Positions 27,787 to 35,869 of a DNA stretch of 47,810 nucleotides are shown piece after piece. Under the pieces are notes generated by a model. That model was not told the DNA's origin and did no database searches. It was given only the letters and a program-made list of their open reading frames with translations. This DNA is from Nitritalea halalkaliphila LW7 (GTDB lineage Bacteria; Bacteroidota; Bacteroidia; Cytophagales; Cyclobacteriaceae). The position numbers and the translations under genes were made by a program. The DNA lies in assembly GCF_000265075.1 (NCBI RefSeq), contig NZ_AJYA01000037.1, positions 57 through 47,866 of the forward strand, written 5' to 3'. Position 1 is the stretch's first letter; every line of letters begins with the position of its first letter.

Positions 27787-27871
27787 TTAATCAGCAGCCT
27801 GTTCTAAATCAGAAGCAGCAGCATCTGTAGTACTTTCAGCAGACACCTCAGACTTGGTTAACAGTTCAGGC
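27787..27871 (-). pseudogene. Copied 3' fragment of the DUF5606 gene
   Basis: On the minus strand it reads ELLTKSEVSAESTTDAAASD, then LEQAAD and a stop. This is the last 27 residues of the intact gene at 30779-31240 (ELLTKSEESAESATDAAASD, PEQAAE). The homology ends abruptly at 27871 after GGTTAACAGTTCAGGC (plus strand). It marks the duplication boundary. Confidence 0.85.
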
Positions 27872-27903
27872 AAAACTGATTTTAACCTATTAAAGAATTA
27901 AAC

Positions 27904-28341
27904 TTAGTTCGCAAGTAAGGTATTCAATTTATCTAACGAATGTTGATTTTCTGGGCTTATTTCTTCTAATATCTTAAGATCTTGGAATAAAATTATTGGA
28001 TAAAAGGAATTTAGTTGATAGTAGTCCGACAAAAATTTATTGTCAATAATAACATTATCAGAAGAAAAAATATCTTCCCCCAATTTAATATGTAGATCTT
28101 TTATAGAATAAACTTGAAATAAAACAAACTTAATACCGTCTGAATTTACATTATCTAATAAAAAGGACTCAGCACACTAATAACACCCAGGGCATCCAGC
28201 ATTTGGGATAAAAACATAAATTGAATTATAATCGTAATTGAGATCTAATTTTTGCACATAATCAATCCATTTATCTATTTCAGACTCATTTTTATTACAT
28301 GAAAACAAGCTCAAAAATATCATAAACAAGTAGATCTTCAT
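27904..28341 (-). CDS. Small lipoprotein with a CPGC motif, interrupted by an in-frame TAG
   Basis: 145 codon positions from ATG 28341. Signal and lipobox are MKIYLFMIFLSLFSC (Cys15). A thioredoxin-like strand and motif follow, IYVFIPNAGCPGC (Cys50 and Cys53). Codon 55 is TAG (28177-28179). After it the same frame stays open for 90 codons (CAESFLLDNVNSDGIKFVLF ... LDKLNTLLAN) and ends at TAA 27904. The continuation is clearly coding in character. Either a nonsense mutation, a pair of nearby indels, or readthrough explains it. It overlaps the DUF4221 gene end by 47 bases and is probably translated with it. It has AT-rich codon use unlike the surrounding chromosome. Confidence 0.6.
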
Positions 28342-29447
28342 TTTCAAATTGAATTTTCTCAATGTAAATTTTTCCATCGTTAAAAAACAAAGAACTTAAA
28401 TTATAATTTTCACCAATTCGTACCTCATCAAGGAAGTTAAAATCTTTAGAAATAACCTGAATTTTAGATGGCCCGAAGCTAATTTTAAATAGATCACGAG
28501 AAACCAAAATATCTTCTTGAATGGGTAAATCAACAAATCTTAAATATACTTCCTCGTCACTAAAATATTTAATGCCAGAATAACTACTTTGTGATTTAAC
28601 ATGCGTGATCTCTTCAAATAATTCGATCGATATTTTCGATTTATTTTTTGAAAGTGGATTTACTGTTAGCTCAGGAGCGCCATTCATTATTTCTGATCTT
28701 ATCTTGCCAGTTCGCATGTCATAGATATAGAATTTGTTATCTATAGGATAACATATAACCAACTCTTTTTTGGCTGGATTTACATCATGATAGATTTCAA
28801 AATATTGAATTCCCCAGATCGCATTTAAATAAATATCCGGATACTTAATAGCAGTGTAAACTGAATCACTCAACACATTCAAGAACAGAAACGAGTCTTT
28901 GTGAAATGCAGTGTTCTTATAATATTCTTTTTCGGATCCCCATCCATTAAAAATCAATGTATTATCTAAAATAGAGATTTTTCTTAAGTTCCCAGGGCTG
29001 GGCTTTACTTGCAGATGGTCGTGTTGGACACGATAAGACTTTTTTATGTTCATGTGTACGATCCGTAAATGTCAATTTACCCAAATTATAAGCGTAAACG
29101 AAGATTGAATCATAATTTATAAAATTATAACCTACTAGATCCCCAAAATTTTCAGGTCCCTTTTTCGGAAAGTGGATCTTCTCCGTTAAGGCTTCTGAAA
29201 CCAAATCGTAAAAGTAAATGGAATTATTTTTTTTATTCAGGAAAGACAAATGAGGCACACTGTCTATCAAAACAAAGTCATTGTAAATATTTCTACCTGT
29301 ACTCTCATCATCTAAGGGTAAATTTAGTTGACCAACCTTCTTCAAAACAACGCTAACGGGAGAGGTTTTATTATCAACTTTACAGGAATTTACACAAAAA
29401 ATAATTAAGAAAAAACAGAGAAGTTTTTTGATTTTATTATTCTTCAT
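28295..29447 (-). CDS. DUF4221-like beta-propeller lipoprotein (single-base frameshift)
   Basis: About 383 residues after repair. The N-terminus is a lipoprotein signal (MKNNKIKKLLCFFLIIFCVNSC, Cys22). The body has repeated blade-like strands such as IYFYDLVSEALTEKI, DSIFVYAYNLGKLTFTD and NKFYIYDMRTGKIRSEI. The frame changes at the T6 run 29040-29045 (AAAAAA on the coding strand, one A too many), joining DRTHEHKK to SYRVQHDHLQ. It resembles DUF4221 or 6-bladed beta-propeller lipoproteins of Bacteroidota, which have no known biochemical role. GC content is low. The next gene overlaps its end, so they form a pair. Confidence 0.7.
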
Positions 29448-29642
29448 AGATTAGGGGATTTTTAAGCTAATACAGAAAAACTTATTTTTTTTCATATTAT
29501 TATAATATTTGCATCCTTTCCATGAACTACCTATTGGATTTAGAATTCACCACAATACTTGGTCAATTAAAAAGGCAGTAGCTTGAAAAAATTTTTACTT
29601 CCGATTAACAAGGAGCCACCACAATATCGTTTGCAGCAGAAT

Positions 29643-30193
29643 TTATTGAATTAATTGCCCTGCAGTTAATTCTCTATCAGGTCTCGGCATGAGCCAAATG
29701 TATTGATTTGAACACCAATCCCATTCACTCTTTTTTTCTTACCTATCCATTCTTCTTCTCTCACTAGGATCAAGGTCTTCTCCATCAACTTCCCGGAATT
29801 GTTAAACCAATATAGAAAATCAACCTCTTGATCAAAGATAACCTGCGTCCTGTCTAGACGAGCTTTATGAATGAGGTATTCTTCGTGTCCTTGATGAGGA
29901 GCAGCCATATGGTAGAAAACCAACTTAGTGCAATCATTCTTATCTGGATATTTGCGTACAAACTCTATAAACTTAAAATCAAATTCACCTGGAAAATGTA
30001 TCTCATAAAACTCTTTAGTATATTTTCTGCTAGTCCCAAAAACTATTATTACCGTATCCCCAAATTCATCTTTCTGAAAATAGTTTGAATCAAACTGTAT
30101 TTTCCTGTTATCAGATATTTTCTGGATACTTTGAGCACTTGATATATAATTAAGCCCTGTCAATAAAATAATACATAGAATACTTATTCGCAT
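29643..30193 (-). CDS. Exported protein of unknown function, copy B (single-base frameshift near C-terminus)
   Basis: 183 residues after repair. Signal peptide MRISILCIILLTGLNYISSA; ribosome binding site GGGAGG at 30199-30204. The body has DTVIIVFGTSRKYTKEFYEI, CTKLVFYHMAAPHQG and FLYWFNNSGKLMEKTLILV. At the T7 run 29731-29737 one base appears missing; with eight, the frame continues KKSEWDWCSNQYIWLMPRP and ends DRELTAGQLIQ, matching copy A. Without repair it ends early at 29666 with an unrelated tail. No family recognised. Confidence 0.6.
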
Positions 30194-30258
30194 GCTTTCC
30201 TCCCTTCCATTGCAAAACTGATTGTGGCGATTAATTGTTCTTTTTCTCTTCCTGACTT

Positions 30259-30521
30259 TTATTTTGCCCAGCCTCTAACCCCTATCTTTAATCCTACCCA
30301 GGCAAGTGCTTCATAAAATTCTCTGGGAATTCCCCCTGGATAGCCTCCTTCATAATTCATATGGTTAGCAATGGTTGGCAGATGCGCCTCCGACACTACT
30401 TCAGAGGGAATCTCGGTTTCATGATGTGTACAGGTCCAAAAAAAGATGAGCCCTAAAAGGATTAAGCTACATCCATGAAATTTGGGATTGAAGGAGGGTT
30501 GGGGGGCATTTTCAGTTTCAT
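30259..30521 (-). CDS. Small putative lipoprotein, copy B (frame interrupted near N-terminus)
   Basis: The open frame encodes a hydrophobic signal (CSLILLGLIFFWTC), then HHETEIPSEVVSEAHLP, HMNYEGGYPGGIPREFYEAL and AWVGLKIGVRGWAK before TAA. In the given sequence this frame has no start codon. The nearby ATG at 30521 (MKLKMPPNPPSIP) joins it if one base is added at about 30484-30486, giving 87 residues. The glycine-rich C-terminal half is distinctive, but I recognise no family. It precedes the 183-residue exported protein gene by about 65 bases in the direction of transcription. The same order occurs in copy A. Confidence 0.5.
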
Positions 30522-30554
30522 AGTAAGAGGCCTTTGTTAAAAATAGGTAATTTA

Positions 30555-30722
30555 ATGGATAAAAAAAATAATAATACGAATGTATTTAGACGAACATCAA
30601 ATCTTTCCGTCAAGCTATTGCTTTGGAGCCCCGGCTATTCGCTAACCTTTATTGCCTTTGCCTTAGGAGTCCAGAAAGTAAATGTCCTTAGTAAAGATAA
30701 ATCGGAATCACCACACACATAA
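30555..30722 (+). CDS. 55-codon conserved small ORF, copy B
   Basis: MDKKNNNTNVFRRTSNLSVK, hydrophobic LLLWSPGYSLTFIAFALG, then VQKVNVLSKDKSESPHT. It ends in the T-tract of the opposite-strand DUF5606 terminator. Start and stop are kept in copy A, yet most differences change amino acids. That does not show selection on the protein. Membrane peptide or chance ORF; undecided. Confidence 0.3.
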   Translation: MDKKNNNTNVFRRTSNLSVKLLLWSPGYSLTFIAFALGVQKVNVLSKDKSESPHT

Positions 30723-30745
30723 AAAAAACCTCCTGAGAAGGAGGT
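30720..30745 (-). terminator. Rho-independent terminator of the DUF5606 gene
   Basis: Minus strand ACCTCCT / AGGAGGT with a 4-base loop followed by a run of T residues, 33 bases after the DUF5606 stop. In copy A (about 27728-27745) the stem is shortened by one base. Confidence 0.85.
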
Positions 30746-30778
30746 CGTTCAAAGCTTTTGGTCCCGAGGCCTAAAAAC

Positions 30779-31240
30779 TTACTCAGCAGCCTGTTCTGGA
30801 TCAGAAGCAGCGGCATCTGTAGCACTTTCTGCAGACTCCTCAGACTTGGTTAACAGTTCAGGCGCAAATTCACGCAGAATCTTATACCAAGAAATAAGCT
30901 TTTTGATATCGGAAACATATACTTTTTCCTCGTCGAAATCCGGAAGTACATGCTTCAAAAAAGCACGATATTCATCCTGATCCGCAGCACTATCCAGACC
31001 TAAATCGCCGGAAAATTCCGCTTCTATCGTCTGTAATACTTCCTCTAAGGGGGCGGAGCCCTCCTCCGTCAAGGTATAAATCGAGATTTCACTCAGTATG
31101 GAGACACGCTGATTAGCTCCTACGACCAATTTACTTTTCTTCGCATCGAAGGCTTCTAAAATCACCCCGCTACGCGTAGGCTTCAGGACTTTGTATAAAC
31201 CAGGCTTGCCTGATACAGTGGCTATTTCATTAAATTTCAT
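30779..31240 (-). CDS. DUF5606 domain-containing protein
   Basis: 153 residues. The conserved N-terminal domain (about 1-60: MKFNEIATVSGKPGLYKVLK, then RSGVILEAFDAKKSKLV and ISIYTLTEEGSAPLEEVL) is followed by a helical middle (DEYRAFLKHVLPDFDEEKVY) and an Ala/Glu-rich disordered tail. This family is restricted to Bacteroidota and has no known function. It is next to engB on the same strand, 73 bases apart. Its last 27 codons have been copied to 27787-27871. Confidence 0.88.
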   Translation of the reverse strand: MKFNEIATVSGKPGLYKVLKPTRSGVILEAFDAKKSKLVVGANQRVSILSEISIYTLTEEGSAPLEEVLQTIEAEFSGDLGLDSAADQDEYRAFLKHVLPDFDEEKVYVSDIKKLISWYKILREFAPELLTKSEESAESATDAAASDPEQAAE

Positions 31241-31313
31241 CTTCTCAAGTTATTTTCGAATGGAACATGATAGGGAGTGCAAAGGTACATGTTCGCCGCA
31301 TTTCCACAAGTTT

Positions 31314-31957
31314 TTACTTGCCTTCTTCGGCCGCATCATCTGCTGGTAGGTCTTCTGGCTCCTCGAACTCTCCTCGTACGATAGACTGAATAAAGCCGAT
31401 GATCTCTTCCCTTCCTTTGCCGCTTTCAGCGGACGAAATAAAATACAAGGGCGCTTCTTCAAAGATTTCCGTTACAGCCTTCAAAAACGCATTTACCTGG
31501 CCCATCGTTTTACTGTGTGACTGCTTGTCCGCTTTCGTGAATATAAGCACGATCGGCACCTCATGCTCACCGCACCAGGTGATAAACTGTAAATCTATCG
31601 GCTGAGGGTCCAGGCGACTGTCGATCAACACGAAAACAGCTTCCATATTCCCCCGATTCGTTAGGTACCCCTTGATCATCTTGTCCCAGTTTTCTTTCAG
31701 CGACTTACTGACTTTGGCGAAGCCATAACCCGGTAAATCCACCATAAACCAGCTATTATCCACCTCAAAATGATTAATGAGCTGTGTCTTCCCCGGACGA
31801 CCAGAAGTTTTTGCTAAGCCTTATGCCCCGTCAGCATGTTAATGAGCGAGCTTTTGCCTACATTCGAACGACCGATGAAGGCAAACTCCGGCTTATTCGG
31901 CTCAGGGCATTTCGTGTAATCGGTATTGCTGACTAAAAAACGTGCTTGCTTAATCAT
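31314..31957 (-). CDS. engB: Ribosome biogenesis GTP-binding protein EngB/YsxC (single-base frameshift)
   Basis: 214 residues after repair. Start at 31957 ([20 protein letters not shown]). G1 is [12 protein letters not shown]; the frame breaks at about 31819-31820 (CC should be CCC), restoring [20 protein letters not shown] with the G2 Thr. G3 is [12 protein letters not shown]4 TKAD, G5 SSAESGKG. An acidic C-terminal tail ([16 protein letters not shown]) is added. EngB is normally essential for 50S assembly, so a true knock-out is unlikely and sequence error is the better explanation. Confidence 0.93.
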
Positions 31958-32079
31958 AAGGAATGGATGTTAAAACACAAAGGTAGGGCTTTTTCCACAG
32001 GATGACGGAGAATAATGGCCAACATTTTTCTTGGGCTCGGGTTATTGTAGTATTATTGCACTTTAATTCATTACCGATC

Positions 32080-32802
32080 ATGTCAGTAGTACCGTACAAG
32101 GATAAAAACGAGGGGAAAAAGCAGCAGGTAGCGGAGATGTTTAATAACATCAGTCCCAAATACGATTTCTTAAATCACCTGCTTAGCTTAGGAATAGATA
32201 TTCAGTGGAGAAAAAAAGCGGTCAAGCTACTGAAAAAAGATCAGCCTAAATTGATCTTGGATATCGCCACAGGGACAGGAGATTTCGCCATTGAGGCGCT
32301 CGCCCTGAAGCCTGAAAAGATCATCGGTGTGGACATTTCGGAAGGAATGCTCGCCGAGGGCAAAAAGAAAATGAAAAAGAAAAAGCTCGAGCATATTATC
32401 GACCTGCAGCTTGGAGACTCCGAGAAGCTGCTGTTCGAAGATAATAAATTCGACGCTGTGATCGTTTCCTTCGGAGTAAGGAATTTTGAGAACTTGGAAA
32501 AAGGCCTCTCTGATATGTATCGGGTGCTGAAGCCTGGCGGCAAAACCGTTATCGTAGAGTTTTCCAAGCCTCGCGCTTTCCCGATGAAACAGTTGTATAA
32601 CTTTTACTTTACCTATATCTTACCTCAGATTGGAAAAGTCGTATCTAAGGACACTTCTGCTTACACGTACTTACCCGAGTCCGTGCAGGTATTTCCGGAT
32701 GGAAAAGATTTCCTTTCTGTTCTCGAAAAGGTAGGTTTTAAACAAACAGTATGCAAGCCACTCACCTTCGGCATCAGTTCGATTTATGTCGGCGTAAAAT
32801 AA
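32080..32802 (+). CDS. ubiE: Demethylmenaquinone methyltransferase (UbiE/MenG)
   Basis: 240 residues from ATG 32080 ([20 protein letters not shown]); the longer frame upstream reads through the probable promoter. S-adenosylmethionine motif I is [35 protein letters not shown] and [14 protein letters not shown] are UbiE signatures. It methylates demethylmenaquinone in the last step of menaquinone synthesis. A -7-like TATTATTG lies at 32051-32058. The stop overlaps the porT start region, so the two are coupled. Confidence 0.95.
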   Translation: MSVVPYKDKNEGKKQQVAEMFNNISPKYDFLNHLLSLGIDIQWRKKAVKLLKKDQPKLILDIATGTGDFAIEALALKPEKIIGVDISEGMLAEGKKKMKKKKLEHIIDLQLGDSEKLLFEDNKFDAVIVSFGVRNFENLEKGLSDMYRVLKPGGKTVIVEFSKPRAFPMKQLYNFYFTYILPQIGKVVSKDTSAYTYLPESVQVFPDGKDFLSVLEKVGFKQTVCKPLTFGISSIYVGVK

Positions 32803-33562
32803 CACTCAGTGCCTTACTTTTGGCACTGAGCTTTCCTGTTTTTTCCCAGGCCCGCTACAACCCTATTAATGCTTCCGGTCAAGACGATAAAACCATTAGC
32901 TATGGTTTTTTCTTTCTGCACACCGCTCCAGCTTCCGTATTCGGTATTCGGACGCCTTCCTCTCTGCCCCAGACCCAGCTTCGACTGTTCCCCTACCCGT
33001 TCAGGAGAGCAGAACACGCCTGCATAGCGTCGTCCCCTTACAAACACTCGGTTTCTCCCTCGGTTTCTTGGGAATCCTACGCTTAGATGACCAGGTCAAC
33101 CTGCTCTTTACGCCCGCAGTGGGCTTTTATGAGCATGAACTGATGCGCTACACATTTTCTACTGATCCTGTGGACGGAGCTACCAAGCTTCCGCTGACTC
33201 AAACACCCGTCAGTTTCGATGCGACGCTGGTAGAGCTCCCGCTACTACTGAAGTATAAGTCACAGCGTTTTAACAATACACGCATGTATTTTATCGGCGG
33301 ACTAAATTATATGTTTCGCACCAAGTCCCAAGATGAAGCCAACCTCGAAGACCTCGTCCTAACAGGCCAGGATCTCTCCCTAGAGCTGGGAATGGGTTTC
33401 GACATCTACTTTCGCTTTTTCAAGTGGTCCCCCGAAATTCGTTTCTCACATGGCCTCCTTGACGTGTACAAAGCAGGGGCAGACCTGAACGACACGAATT
33501 ACGGAGATGCCCTACAGAGCGTCCGAAGAAGAAACATCCGACTGATCTTTAATTTTCAGTAA
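32751..33562 (+). CDS. porT: PorT-family outer-membrane protein (single-base frameshift)
   Basis: About 270 residues after repair. The first residues overlap ubiE; a signal peptide follows ([19 protein letters not shown]). The frame breaks at about 32913-32915 (TTT should be TTTT), restoring [35 protein letters not shown] and the rest in one frame. The barrel continues to [11 protein letters not shown] with a terminal aromatic. PorT is needed for the type IX secretion system and gliding. The ubiE-porT order is a familiar Bacteroidota arrangement and supports the call. Confidence 0.88.
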
Positions 33563-33564
33563 AT

Positions 33565-35793
33565 TCACTGCACGATCAGCTTTTTAACTGTTTTACCCCT
33601 TTCGTGCCGGAGAACCACGAGGTACATGCCTGCGGCCAAAGGGGGCAAGGGCCAAGAGAAGGTCTCCCCTGCTTGAATGGAGACACCCTCCACCAGCACG
33701 GCTCCCTGAAGAGCCAGCAGTTGAAGCTCTCCACTGTGGCTGCTTTGGAGCTTCAGCTCCTGTCCCTGCCGCAAAGCAAGGGGGTTCGGAAACAGCCGCA
33801 GCTGAGGGCGCTCTGGGCGCAGCGGCACATTCGGCACCCCACTTAGCGTAAACGCCAGCATCCCGCCACCTGTCGTCCCCACAAATAACCGCCACCTATC
33901 TTCCGCTAAAGCATAAGCCTGCAAGAAGGAATTGCGCGCCAGCCGCGTACGCTCCTCCACCCTGCCCGCCGAAGTCAGCTCCAGAGGCAGCAGCTCTCGT
34001 AGTCCTGTCTTGTCCATAAAACTAGGATAAAAAAAGATGCCCCCTCGCTGATCAGAGGTCAGTAAATGAGGCCTTTCGCCCGGTAGGACATGGACATTCA
34101 GGTTCCGAGCTGCTGGATTATCGCGAATGCCCAGGAACTCACGTTCGAGGACTTCCAGCTGCGCGCCCCCGTCCGCTTCTCGTAAACGCATGAGGATGAG
34201 CTCCCCGTTTTGGCGGGCTAAAAGCAAGTGAATTTCCCCCTCAAATACGAAAAACTCATAATGATCTAGCGGCTGAGAAAAGCCTCCAGGCGCTGGAACG
34301 ATTAGCTCTTCGAGCGCTGAAAAACGGGCGTCCGAGGCCATAAATAGGCGCTTTTCCAGCGCAAAACCCACCGTATCCGTCCCAGCCAAAAAGAAGCGCT
34401 CCCCTCCATCTGGAAGTATTAAGCGCTGCAGCTGCAGATCCGTAAACTGTAGTGCTGCCAGCCCGAAAGCATCCTCTTCCAGTAATTCCCAGCTCCCTTC
34501 CTCTCGCTGCCGGACCCGGATCGCCTGACCGACTACGCGGTTCCCCAGCAGGGTATTGGCTGTGAGCAGTCCCTCCTCCCCGGGCAGCATGGGCAGCCAA
34601 GCAGGACGTAGATTCTCCCCAAAATCCATTTGCTCGGACTGCAAGAAAGGCACTGTCAAGCCTCCCCCGTCGGCAAGGAGACGAAAGGTGTTTTGACGAT
34701 AGTCCGCCCGAAAGATACCGGCAAGATCATTCGCGTTCGAGCTAATGAGCAGATCACCCCGAAAAAGCTGTGCGGCATGAAAGATCGGAAATTCGGGCAA
34801 AGGCCCAAAGCCTGGCAGCTCGTGACTAAAGGAGCGGAAATCAGGATCGGCTTGTGTACCTGAATTGGGTAAAAAATATAATCGGCTACACTCATCCTGC
34901 CCGATCAAAAGGTCTGCCTGCCCATCACCGTTAAAATCCGCATACAAGAGGGAATGCCCTCCCGCATGCTCGATGCGAGCGCCTGCAGCATCTACCGCCC
35001 CCGACTGAGCCCTTTCCGCTTCCCCTTCTCGGCGTGCCTGTTCCAGCGCCTCGGGCAGCTGCATGCGGGCGATGGGCAACCCATTACAGGTTTCCCCGAA
35101 AGCTAGTCTGCTGCAATCACAAAATTCAAAGCGACCCCAGCGGCGTACAGGAAAAGCAAAGCCGTCGATCCCTGGGCTACCCGTTCGCTCCACGCTGGTG
35201 TTTAAGTACAATTCTAAGAAATCTCCTGCCGCAAAATTAAAGGTAATGACGTCGAGGTCCCCATCCCCATCGATATCCGCTAGCAAAGGAATATCGAGGT
35301 TATTCGCCTGCACGTTCGAGCCATTTTCGAGGCGTAAAAAATTCTCTGCCAGCTCAAAAACCGGAAAAGCTTGCCCCTCGGGTGTTACATTTCGGTAGGC
35401 GCGTATCCCGAAAGGAGAGCTCGTAAAGACGTCTGGGCGGCCATCCCCGTCATAATCCGCCAGGACTAAAAAACCATTAATGGAGGCGGGGAAATAGTAG
35501 GCATATTCAGGCATGAAGCGAAAGCCCTCCGGTGTTTCTTTATACACCTGCACCTGCCGGCTGTTGATGTCCCAAAGCACCACTTCCTCTTGCCCATCGG
35601 CATCGACGTCCATAAACTGAAACTGTGCGGCATTAAATCCACCGCTAAAGGCAGCGGGAAAAACCTGCCCACCCCGCACCCAGTCCGGGCCTCTTTCAGC
35701 ACGAAGCAGGGGGTTTTGGGCGGCAGCCCCAAAGGAAAGCACCCAGCAGGCCATCAGGAGAAGGCTGCTCAGGCGGAGTAAAGAATCGCTCAT
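33565..35793 (-). CDS. VCBS/FG-GAP repeat protein with T9SS C-terminal sorting domain
   Basis: 742 residues. Signal peptide (SLLLMACWVLSFGAAAQ), then calcium-loop repeats FMDVDADGQEEVVLWD, DYDGDGRPDVFTS, DIDGDGDLDVITF and DFNGDGQADLLIGQDE in a beta-propeller-like body. The last 85 residues form a type A sorting domain (RLFPNPLALRQGQELKL, PLAAGMYLVVLRHERGKTVK, KLIVQ). It is exported by T9SS and probably displayed at the cell surface. It meets porT end-to-end, two bases apart. The ligand is unknown. Confidence 0.9.
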   Translation of the reverse strand: MSDSLLRLSSLLLMACWVLSFGAAAQNPLLRAERGPDWVRGGQVFPAAFSGGFNAAQFQFMDVDADGQEEVVLWDINSRQVQVYKETPEGFRFMPEYAYYFPASINGFLVLADYDGDGRPDVFTSSPFGIRAYRNVTPEGQAFPVFELAENFLRLENGSNVQANNLDIPLLADIDGDGDLDVITFNFAAGDFLELYLNTSVERTGSPGIDGFAFPVRRWGRFEFCDCSRLAFGETCNGLPIARMQLPEALEQARREGEAERAQSGAVDAAGARIEHAGGHSLLYADFNGDGQADLLIGQDECSRLYFLPNSGTQADPDFRSFSHELPGFGPLPEFPIFHAAQLFRGDLLISSNANDLAGIFRADYRQNTFRLLADGGGLTVPFLQSEQMDFGENLRPAWLPMLPGEEGLLTANTLLGNRVVGQAIRVRQREEGSWELLEEDAFGLAALQFTDLQLQRLILPDGGERFFLAGTDTVGFALEKRLFMASDARFSALEELIVPAPGGFSQPLDHYEFFVFEGEIHLLLARQNGELILMRLREADGGAQLEVLEREFLGIRDNPAARNLNVHVLPGERPHLLTSDQRGGIFFYPSFMDKTGLRELLPLELTSAGRVEERTRLARNSFLQAYALAEDRWRLFVGTTGGGMLAFTLSGVPNVPLRPERPQLRLFPNPLALRQGQELKLQSSHSGELQLLALQGAVLVEGVSIQAGETFSWPLPPLAAGMYLVVLRHERGKTVKKLIVQ

Positions 35794-35837
35794 ACGGCTA
35801 CTATAACGTGAGGAATGCGGATAACGCTATATTTTGT

Positions 35838-35845
35838 TATCTTTG
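35838..35845 (+). promoter_or_regulatory. Promoter -7 element of murF
   Basis: TATCTTTG, an exact TAnnTTTG match, 24 bases before the murF start. No clear -33 element at 19-20 bases. Confidence 0.55.
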
Positions 35846-35869
35846 GGCACCTAAAAATACGAAACTAGG

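Larger units (their letters stand above)
26653..27871. repeat. Direct repeat copy A (about 1.2 kb), left flank of the AT-rich locus
   Basis: This block is repeated in the same orientation at 29641-30863. The left 55 bases (26653-26706) and the right part (about 27235-27871) are nearly identical between copies, with only scattered substitutions and one-base indels. The middle, which is the body of the 180-residue gene, has diverged strongly. The right end stops inside the copied tail of the DUF5606 gene. Copy A has more frame-breaking indels than copy B, so it is the decaying copy. Confidence 0.85.
29641..30863. repeat. Direct repeat copy B (about 1.2 kb), right flank of the AT-rich locus
   Basis: The same-orientation partner of 26653-27871. 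Its right end runs without a break into the intact DUF5606 gene, so this is the ancestral location and copy A the derived one. It contains the 183-residue exported protein gene, the small lipoprotein gene, the 55-codon ORF, the DUF5606 terminator and the DUF5606 tail. Confidence 0.85.

Noticed and set aside
28177..28179. Pyrrolysine or selenocysteine decoding of the internal stop
   Set aside because: TAG rules out selenocysteine; pyrrolysine is not expected in this phylum and no pylT-like tRNA or related gene is present in the window.
26653..30863. Composite transposon or IS-flanked island
   Set aside because: The flanking repeats carry no transposase, no inverted ends and no target duplications that I can see; they contain the tail of a chromosomal gene instead.
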